From UMGS946 sp048421225 (GTDB taxonomy: Bacteria; Bacillota; Clostridia; Christensenellales; CAG-138): 10,461 nucleotides of DNA. Positions 6,503 to 10,461 of the stretch are shown piece after piece. The stretch covers positions 1 to 10,461 of the forward strand of contig DBFNRV010000057.1 in assembly GCA_048421225.1 (NCBI GenBank), read 5' to 3'. Position numbers and translations under genes: made by a program. Each line of letters begins with the position of its first letter. Position 1 is the first letter of the stretch. The notes below the pieces were generated by a model, which was not told where the DNA came from, did no database searches, and saw nothing but the letters and a program-made list of their open reading frames with translations.

Positions 6503-7177
6503 ATGACTTCTTTGCTTATCTATGACCACAGGCGGAACGACTTCATTTGTCTGAATGAGGACGATTCCCCCCTCCCCTTTCTTAAATATGCAAACGTGCG
6601 CCTCCGGACGTTTGTCCGAAGCACACGCACGAATCTTGCATGGACCGACAGTAGGCTTCTTGAGGCTTACGACGCCTGCTGCCATATCTGGGGAGCGCCC
6701 ATACCCGCGAATCTCGCGTTCAGAAGGGTGGAGAGCGGCCTGCGCGCGCCGCACTCGCCTCATTACGCGGGGCTTTCAATAATTATGGGCGGAGGTATGG
6801 ACAGAAATGACCTCGGTGAACTTTATTCCATATGCCTTAAAATGAAGGACTTTGACCGTATAGACCCCCCTTATATAGCGCCTTCATGGATTGAGGCGGC
6901 GCTTAACATATCCACAGCTCAGGTATATGGGTATCCGTCGCTCGATAGGGGGATGCGGGGAGTGCATGTGTTGCTTTTGCAGGACGCGCTCAGGCTATGC
7001 GGCTATACAGGAGACGGGATTACCGGCACATTTTCCAAACAGACCGAATACAATGTGAGACGTTTTAATTTGGATCATGGATGCGGAAGTGGAGCTATAG
7101 CGTCTCAGGCTACATGGAAGCTGTTAATGCGTGAAGTCATGTGTCAGGTAGCCCTCGCGGATAAGGCAGTAAGATAA
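6503..7177 (+). CDS. Cytoplasm-type protein with degenerate M15-peptidase-like region and C-terminal peptidoglycan-binding domain
   Basis: The protein has 224 residues and no signal peptide or membrane segment. Residues about 145-209 (YPSLDRGMRGVHVLLLQDAL, then ITGTFSKQTEYNVRRFN and ATWKLLM) match a PG_binding_1 domain. Residues about 74-97 (FRRVESGLRAPHSPHYAGLS and on) resemble the metal-binding stretch of M15 D,D-carboxypeptidases (SGYR...SxHxxGxAxD). His87 and Gly90 are kept, but the zinc-ligand Asp is replaced by hydrophobic residues and no third His ligand is visible. It may therefore bind but not cut peptidoglycan, or the similarity may be superficial. The ATG at 6503 is the first in-frame start after the TAA at 6446-6448 and lacks a ribosome site. 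The last 34 nt overlap the convergent ppx gene. Domain call firm at the C-terminus, tentative at the N-terminus. Confidence 0.75.
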   Translation: MTSLLIYDHRRNDFICLNEDDSPLPFLKYANVRLRTFVRSTRTNLAWTDSRLLEAYDACCHIWGAPIPANLAFRRVESGLRAPHSPHYAGLSIIMGGGMDRNDLGELYSICLKMKDFDRIDPPYIAPSWIEAALNISTAQVYGYPSLDRGMRGVHVLLLQDALRLCGYTGDGITGTFSKQTEYNVRRFNLDHGCGSGAIASQATWKLLMREVMCQVALADKAVR

Positions 7178-8031
7178 CCCTCCATGCCGTCCCGATCGCT
7201 GACGTTTACGCTGTTTATATCCAATAGATCGATTAAAAATGCCAGAATTACCGCTCCATAAAGGATGACGTCGTGCCTTTGTGCCAACAGCGGATGCGCC
7301 GCGCGGCATTCGCCCATTGCTTCAAGGCTGGATATCATTGTCTCAACGCTTTGCTTTGTTAGAACGGTATTGTTTACTATATCGCTGTCGTATTCCGTCA
7401 GTCCGGCACTCAGCGCGCCGATCGTAGTTATGCTGCCCCCGACCCCGGTCCATGTATCCACCTTTTGCGGCGGACGGTCTGCAAGCTCGTGAAGCTTCAG
7501 CTCCAATGCTCTTCGCTGCGGCAAAAAGCTGTGATCCGCTGTTTCAGCACGTACAAAATCCTTTGCCCGAACGCAACCCATAGGATACGACGCCCTGTAT
7601 GGCCCCGCCGCGATCTGGAACGACCCCCCGCCAATATCTATGAGGCCCCCATGTCCGCCAGTAGCTCCTATATAGGAGTATTCGGCTTCCCTTTCGCCCG
7701 ATAGCAGGTCAATATCTATCCCCGTAGAATCCCGCGCCAAACCGATAAACTCGCAGCCGTTTTCAGCGTCGCGTACCGCGCTTGTAGCGTATGCGTAAAC
7801 CTGCAGCCCGTTTTTCGAAGCCCTGTCTTTAAATTCGGTCAAAACCTCTATGCTGTTTAACATATTCTCATGCTTAAGCCTTCCGGTTCGGGCGAGTCCC
7901 TCGGCAAGCCTTGTTGTCACTAGCAGCTTTATATCGGAGCGCACAGCGCCTTCATCGCAAACGCCCTCCATATAGCGCAGCGAATTGCTGCCTATATCAA
8001 CAATAGCGGCCTTCATAACCAAATTTATCAC
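7144..8031 (-). CDS. Ppx/GppA family exopolyphosphatase / pppGpp phosphohydrolase
   Basis: The enzyme belongs to the ASKHA superfamily and removes terminal phosphates from polyphosphate and/or converts pppGpp to ppGpp. The sequence cannot tell which. It has 295 residues, the short two-domain form. Motifs are AAIVDIGSNSLR (8-19), YATSAVRDAENG (81-92), SGEREA (111-116, with Glu115 at the catalytic Glu position of SGxxEA), the phosphate-2 loop GGLIDIGGGSFQ (128-139), GVGGSITTIGAL, and the C-terminal VSDRDGMEGYL. I keep the GTG at 8031, which shares one base with the divIC stop (TAGTG) and has GAGG 4 nt upstream. The ATG at 8016 is possible but has no ribosome site. It is the last gene of the yabP-yabQ-divIC-ppx cluster, and its 3' end overlaps the convergent peptidoglycan-binding gene by 34 nt. 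Confidence 0.92.
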   Translation of the reverse strand: MINLVMKAAIVDIGSNSLRYMEGVCDEGAVRSDIKLLVTTRLAEGLARTGRLKHENMLNSIEVLTEFKDRASKNGLQVYAYATSAVRDAENGCEFIGLARDSTGIDIDLLSGEREAEYSYIGATGGHGGLIDIGGGSFQIAAGPYRASYPMGCVRAKDFVRAETADHSFLPQRRALELKLHELADRPPQKVDTWTGVGGSITTIGALSAGLTEYDSDIVNNTVLTKQSVETMISSLEAMGECRAAHPLLAQRHDVILYGAVILAFLIDLLDINSVNVSDRDGMEGYLTALSARAT

Positions 8032-8321
8032 TATTCCTCTATATCGAATATTATATCATCCGGCAACACAAAGCCAAATCGTTCTCTAGCGTATTGAATC
8101 AGGTAATCGTTGCTCTTTACATAGTCAAGCATAAACTCAAGCTGCTGCTGCTCCCGCTTTTCATTGTTATACTCCTCTTGAAGCGCCTCGTATTCAGCGC
8201 TTAGCTTGTCCATTTTGGCTAACTGCGACGAAATGATTATCAAGACAACGCAAATAAGGCTGACAGCAGCGAACATTACCAGCAATACAAAGGTCAGACG
8301 CTTTTTACGGGGCTGCGCCAT
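8031..8321 (-). CDS. divIC: Septum formation initiator DivIC/FtsB-type protein
   Basis: The 96-residue bitopic protein has a basic cytoplasmic start (MAQPRKKR), one membrane helix (about 9-31), a periplasm-side coiled coil (about 35-68) and the family's C-terminal motif YARERFGFVLPDDIIF (77-92). DivIC pairs with FtsL and links with DivIB/FtsQ in the divisome. I chose the ATG at 8321; AAAGGAG (8339-8333) lies 11 nt upstream. A TTG one codon earlier, at 8 nt, is an alternative. The longer 119-residue reading from 8390 passes through the promoter and ribosome site. The yabP-yabQ-divIC order matches B. subtilis. It has its own sigma-A-like promoter at 8362-8390, as expected for a division gene behind sporulation genes. 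Confidence 0.9.
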   Translation of the reverse strand: MAQPRKKRLTFVLLVMFAAVSLICVVLIIISSQLAKMDKLSAEYEALQEEYNNEKREQQQLEFMLDYVKSNDYLIQYARERFGFVLPDDIIFDIEE

Positions 8322-8361
8322 CAAGATGCCATCTCCTTTATACAAAATGATATATATAAAT

Positions 8362-8390
8362 AGTTTAGTCCATCCTATACCATTTTGCAA
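8362..8390 (-). promoter_or_regulatory. Sigma-A-like promoter of divIC
   Basis: On the minus strand TTGCAA (8390-8385), a 17-nt spacer and TAAACT (8367-8362), with the start near 8355. The 176-nt yabQ-divIC gap is otherwise AT-rich with no other recognisable element. This lets the division gene be expressed in growth independently of the sigma-E unit upstream. Confidence 0.55.
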
Positions 8391-8497
8391 GGTTTTTTAA
8401 TAGTTAAATAATTATGAATCCTGAATTTAAGCTCGAATATTGTAGCGGCAATTAATTAAGTTAGACATGAAAGCTAAATTTTGAAATCGGGCAAAAC

Positions 8498-8854
8498 CTA
8501 TTTATCGAAACTCGTCTTATTAGGCCGTCCATACCTTTTAGGCGGAAACAGCTTATTTTTCAGTTTGCATAACGTATCACGTATCAGCGCGCTTACGAAA
8601 TATTGTTCCGACAGCGCTCCAATAAGGGCGCCTATTACTGTGTACAGGCGAAACTCACCGTCGTTTATTATGAGCAGCATAACCGCGAAAAGGATGCCCG
8701 CAAGCGCGTAATATAACGCGTCCAATATTCCTATTATGATTACATTTTGAAACAGCATGCGCAACAAGCGGAATACATCATATAAAACGCCGATGAGTAT
8801 TCCGCCGTATATAGTTGCCAGGAATATGGGTATTTGGGAGATCGTAGAATCCAT
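8498..8854 (-). CDS. yabQ: Spore cortex biosynthesis membrane protein YabQ
   Basis: The 118-residue integral membrane protein has three predicted helices (about 8-26, 38-63 and 68-90) and a basic C-terminal tail (KLKNKLFPPKRYGRPNK). The family signature YGGILIGVLYDVFRLLR (16-32) is present. In B. subtilis YabQ sits in the outer forespore membrane and is needed for cortex formation. Its ATG shares the A of the yabP stop (TAATG at 8856-8852) and has no ribosome site of its own, so translation is coupled to yabP. The family call is confident from hydropathy, motif and neighbours. Confidence 0.9.
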   Translation of the reverse strand: MDSTISQIPIFLATIYGGILIGVLYDVFRLLRMLFQNVIIIGILDALYYALAGILFAVMLLIINDGEFRLYTVIGALIGALSEQYFVSALIRDTLCKLKNKLFPPKRYGRPNKTSFDK

Positions 8855-9150
8855 TACTTAAACATACGCGAGAACAAACCGCCTTTTGCTTCGCGCAAAT
8901 CAGCGTATTCCAATGCTATAAGCTCGCCCTCAATCACTACCTGGCCATCGTCAAGGTTCAGCTTGGTTATGTGCAGGTCATTGCCCTCAATATGGAGCTC
9001 GCCTGCTTCCGTTACAAGCGAAACCTCCTGTTCATTGAAATTAAGGACATCCTTTACGCCTGTAACGCTCATCAATTCCCTGTTGTCAATATGTATGCAG
9101 TGAGCCCTTAGCCTTAAACTGGAACCTTCTATTATGCTTCTATCAACCAT
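8854..9150 (-). CDS. yabP: Sporulation protein YabP
   Basis: The 98-residue beta-rich protein has YabP hallmarks: LMSVTGVKDVLNFNEQEVSL, then GELHIEGNDLHITKLNLDDG and the C-terminal GLFSRMF. YabP is a sigma-E-dependent sporulation protein related to YqfC, and is encoded with YabQ. I start at ATG 9150 because AAGGAG (9163-9158) lies 7 nt upstream. The ATG at 9192 would add 14 basic residues, has only a poor CAGGG next to it, and lies almost on the predicted transcription start. It ends in TAATG overlap with yabQ. The small S4-domain gene (hslR/yabO) that precedes yabP in Bacillus is missing; upstream lie only pseudogene remains. Confidence 0.9.
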   Translation of the reverse strand: MVDRSIIEGSSLRLRAHCIHIDNRELMSVTGVKDVLNFNEQEVSLVTEAGELHIEGNDLHITKLNLDDGQVVIEGELIALEYADLREAKGGLFSRMFK

Positions 9151-9202
9151 ACGCTTGCTCCTTGTCCTTTTGATGTATGCGTGTTCCGTCATGCCCTGAA
9201 CC

Positions 9203-9231
9203 CGCGTATGATTAAAGATATGTTGATATGG
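9203..9231 (-). promoter_or_regulatory. Sigma-E-like promoter of yabP-yabQ
   Basis: On the minus strand CCATATC (9231-9225; 5 of 7 to KMATATT), a 14-nt spacer, and CATACGCG (9210-9203; 6 of 8 to CATACAHT). Spacing is optimal for mother-cell sigma-E. The start would fall near 9196, about 45 nt before the chosen yabP ATG. yabP and yabQ are known sigma-E genes in B. subtilis. Confidence 0.55.
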
Positions 9232-9398
9232 ACGGATTATTACGACAAGACAAAAAAATAATATGCTTCAACATTTACAGGTATATTTCTACAGTATAGA
9301 TCAAGGTATCAGAACCAATGGGGATCGTTTAGTCCTTATCCCATCCCCCATAAGATCCCTGATTTTGGGCCGCGAATTCGGATATGCTTATATGGCGG
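9232..9398. other. AT-rich non-coding spacer
   Basis: I see no coding signal. GGGATC (about 9324-9329) and GATCCC (about 9354-9359) are inverted, with a 24-nt C-rich loop, but neither strand has a convincing T-tract. No other element was recognised. Confidence 0.4.
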
Positions 9399-9602
9399 CT
9401 ATATAATGCCCATACGAACAAATATCCCATCCTGGCCCTCTTTATATATTTCGGTTATATGCGCTTTGTTCTGGTCTAAATACAGAATTCCGTCTATGGC
9501 AGCAAATTTGTCCCAATAGATGCCGCTGTCGGCCACGATTAATATTGCGTTTCTCTTTTCAGCATTGGTTTCATTCTGCGTGTTTAAGCCTACATAAGAA
9601 CT
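9399..9602 (-). pseudogene. Protein-like fragment without a start, probably the 3' part of the decayed gene upstream
   Basis: A 67-codon open frame runs from just after a TAA (9605-9603) to TAG at 9401-9399. It has no ATG, GTG or TTG with a ribosome site near its beginning. The product (NAILIVADSGIYWDKFAAID and following residues) looks like genuine protein, with alternating hydrophobic strands, but I do not recognise it. It begins 8 nt beyond the stop of the preceding fragment, in another frame. The simplest reading is one further frameshift in the same dead gene; a separate truncated gene is also possible. Confidence 0.4.
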
Positions 9603-10130
9603 TTAAATACTATTTTGATATTACTTTCGTAAAATCATATGATATCACGTCTTTCGCAAACGATATAAAATGAGCAAATCCTTCGTCAAACGTAATATAT
9701 TTCAGTTTGCTTACATAATCGCCTATTATTGGGCGGGGCCCGCGGCGCAGGCATACAGGGGCATTTTCATGGGTCATGAGACCGCGTGCCAGGTGGCAAA
9801 TCACTGCCCTCCTCTTTATACGTATTAAATCTTATAGGATCAAATACCACGAGCTCCTCTTCCTCATGTTCCCTTACCATGGCGTCGTACGGAGGGGACA
9901 GCTTACGGCAAGCAAAACCTTTATCCCCTGAATAGCGCTTTGCCAGTCTGGTAACAAATCGCTGTAAAGGGCTTGGTTAAACGGAACAAATTCCTCTAGG
10001 TTATGATTGATTTCCGCCATAACGTCCTTAACCGCCGGCTTTAATGAAGCGCAGGGTTCAACAAATAGATGTTGTCCCTTTTCTTTTGAACTAAATACCC
10101 TCAGTCGACAAGGGTAAATACGCCTAAAGA

Positions 10131-10220
10131 GCCGGATTTGGGCCATTTCTATGTTCTCGTCGTTTGAATTAGCGCTGAACAGTCCTGCGCTCCTCGGCCT
10201 TGAACCGGCCCAAATCCGGC
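10131..10220. repeat. Inner inverted repeat A of the MITE-like element
   Basis: GCCGGATTTGGGCC (10131-10144) is exactly complementary to GGCCCAAATCCGGC (10207-10220). The 62-nt loop holds a further 5-bp hairpin, AGCGC (10171-10175) with GCGCT (10187-10191). Confidence 0.85.
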
Positions 10221-10236
10221 TTCTCAAGGTCTTATG

Positions 10237-10345
10237 GGTTTTCGCACACCCAGCCCGTGCGGGATGAGACGCGGGCGTGCAGGCGTAGCTGACCTACGGC
10301 AAGCGGCTAGAACAAAGTCCAGCGCGGGCTGGGTGTGCGAAAACC
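10237..10345. repeat. Inner inverted repeat B of the MITE-like element
   Basis: A perfect 21-bp inverted repeat (10237-10257 with 10325-10345), extendable by 2 bp after one mismatch. The 67-nt loop contains CGTAG (10284-10288) and CTACG (10294-10298), which form a 5-bp hairpin. The right arm ends exactly where the outer terminal arm begins. Confidence 0.9.
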
Positions 10346-10461
10346 GCGTTTACCCTTGTCAACTGAGGGTAGCCAATGCCCGCCGAATTCATTATCACTC
10401 ATATATTCATTTACAATGCCGCTATCAAATTATAAATATATAACTCCCGCAAAATTTTATT

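Larger units (their letters stand above)
10096..10371. mobile_element. MITE-like element with TA-flanked terminal inverted repeats and two nested inverted repeats
   Basis: The outer arms are 10096-10123 and 10346-10371. Read inward, both begin TACCCTCAGT and continue yGACAAGGGTAAA. They differ by one base and a 2-nt TA insertion in the left arm. Each arm also carries TACCCT...AGGGTA, able to form a small hairpin of its own. The TA at 10096-10097 and at 10370-10371 can be a target duplication, leaving a 272-bp element. Inside are a perfect 14-bp repeat (10131-10144 with 10207-10220) and a perfect 21-bp repeat (10237-10257 with 10325-10345), the latter touching the outer arm. Non-coding TA-flanked elements of this size are typically mobilised in trans by IS630/Tc1-mariner transposases, as are RUP and Correia repeats. 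No transposase is present in the window. The family is inferred. Confidence 0.7.
9610..10461 (-). pseudogene. Multiply frameshifted unknown gene, split by an insertion and running off the window
   Basis: Protein-like segments follow each other in different frames. Beyond the insertion, 10429-10370 reads DSGIVNEYMSDNEFGGHWL. It then continues at 10095-9874 (FSSKEKGQHLFVEPCASL through LPDWQSAIQGIKVLLAV), at about 9901-9767 (YDAMVREHEEEELVVFDPIR to a TGA), and at 9804-9610 (MTHENAPVCLRRGPRPIIGD, ITFDEGFAHFISFAKDVI, stop TAG). Each step needs a frame change of one or two bases. An upstream segment in a third frame (NKILRELYIYN, 10461-10429) may extend it further. I do not recognise the family. 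HENAP followed about 30 residues on by DEGFAH is faintly like a metalloprotease HExxH...E with the second His lost, but this is speculation. The MITE-like element at 10098-10369 sits inside it. Confidence 0.6.

Noticed and set aside
9151..9192. Upstream ATG of yabP adding 14 residues
   Set aside because: The ribosome site fits the ATG at 9150 far better, and the upstream ATG almost coincides with the predicted sigma-E transcript start.
10234..10443. 69-codon plus-strand open frame
   Set aside because: It runs through the inverted repeats of the MITE-like element; no ribosome site and no protein-like composition.

Overview
The window reads as a chromosomal segment of an endospore-forming Clostridia-type Firmicute. 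It carries spore-specific genes (gpr, yabP, yabQ) and a class A-type RNase P RNA; Bacillales use class B. GC content is intermediate, and start codons are often TTG or GTG behind strong AGGAGG-type ribosome sites. I cannot assign a genus from the sequence alone.

Layout. 1-318 (+) is a decayed gene with three in-frame stops, possibly left from a mobile element. A minus-strand block follows (reading right to left): gpr (4200-3277), then trmK - Nif3-like gene - zinc-ribbon coiled-coil gene - rnpB (3088-424), closed by a terminator at 334-369. Divergent from gpr, on the plus strand, are rpsT (4434-4694, TTG start, good sigma-A promoter, terminator) and rmuC (4983-6293, own promoter, TTG start). 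Next on the plus strand is an unusual protein with a degraded M15-peptidase-like segment and a C-terminal peptidoglycan-binding domain (6503-7177). Its 3' end overlaps a minus-strand sporulation/division cluster by 34 nt. That cluster, in order of transcription, is yabP - yabQ - divIC/ftsB - ppx/gppA (9150-7144). It has a sigma-E-like promoter before yabP and a separate sigma-A-like promoter before divIC. The yabP-yabQ-divIC order is the one known from Bacillus subtilis.

The right end (9399-10461) is the most unusual part. It is a multiply frameshifted minus-strand pseudogene interrupted by a 272-bp non-coding element (10098-10369). The element has about 26-bp terminal inverted repeats bounded by TA dinucleotides, and two further long inverted repeats (14 bp and 21 bp, both perfect) nested inside. 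It looks like a Tc1/mariner/IS630-type MITE that could fold into a three-way junction. Removing it together with one TA joins the two flanks in a single open frame.

Functionally the conserved genes cover housekeeping RNA and translation (rnpB, trmK, rpsT), genome maintenance (rmuC), polyphosphate/ppGpp metabolism (ppx), division (divIC), spore cortex and envelope formation (yabP, yabQ) and spore germination (gpr). I found no CRISPR array, tRNA, rRNA or intact transposase gene.
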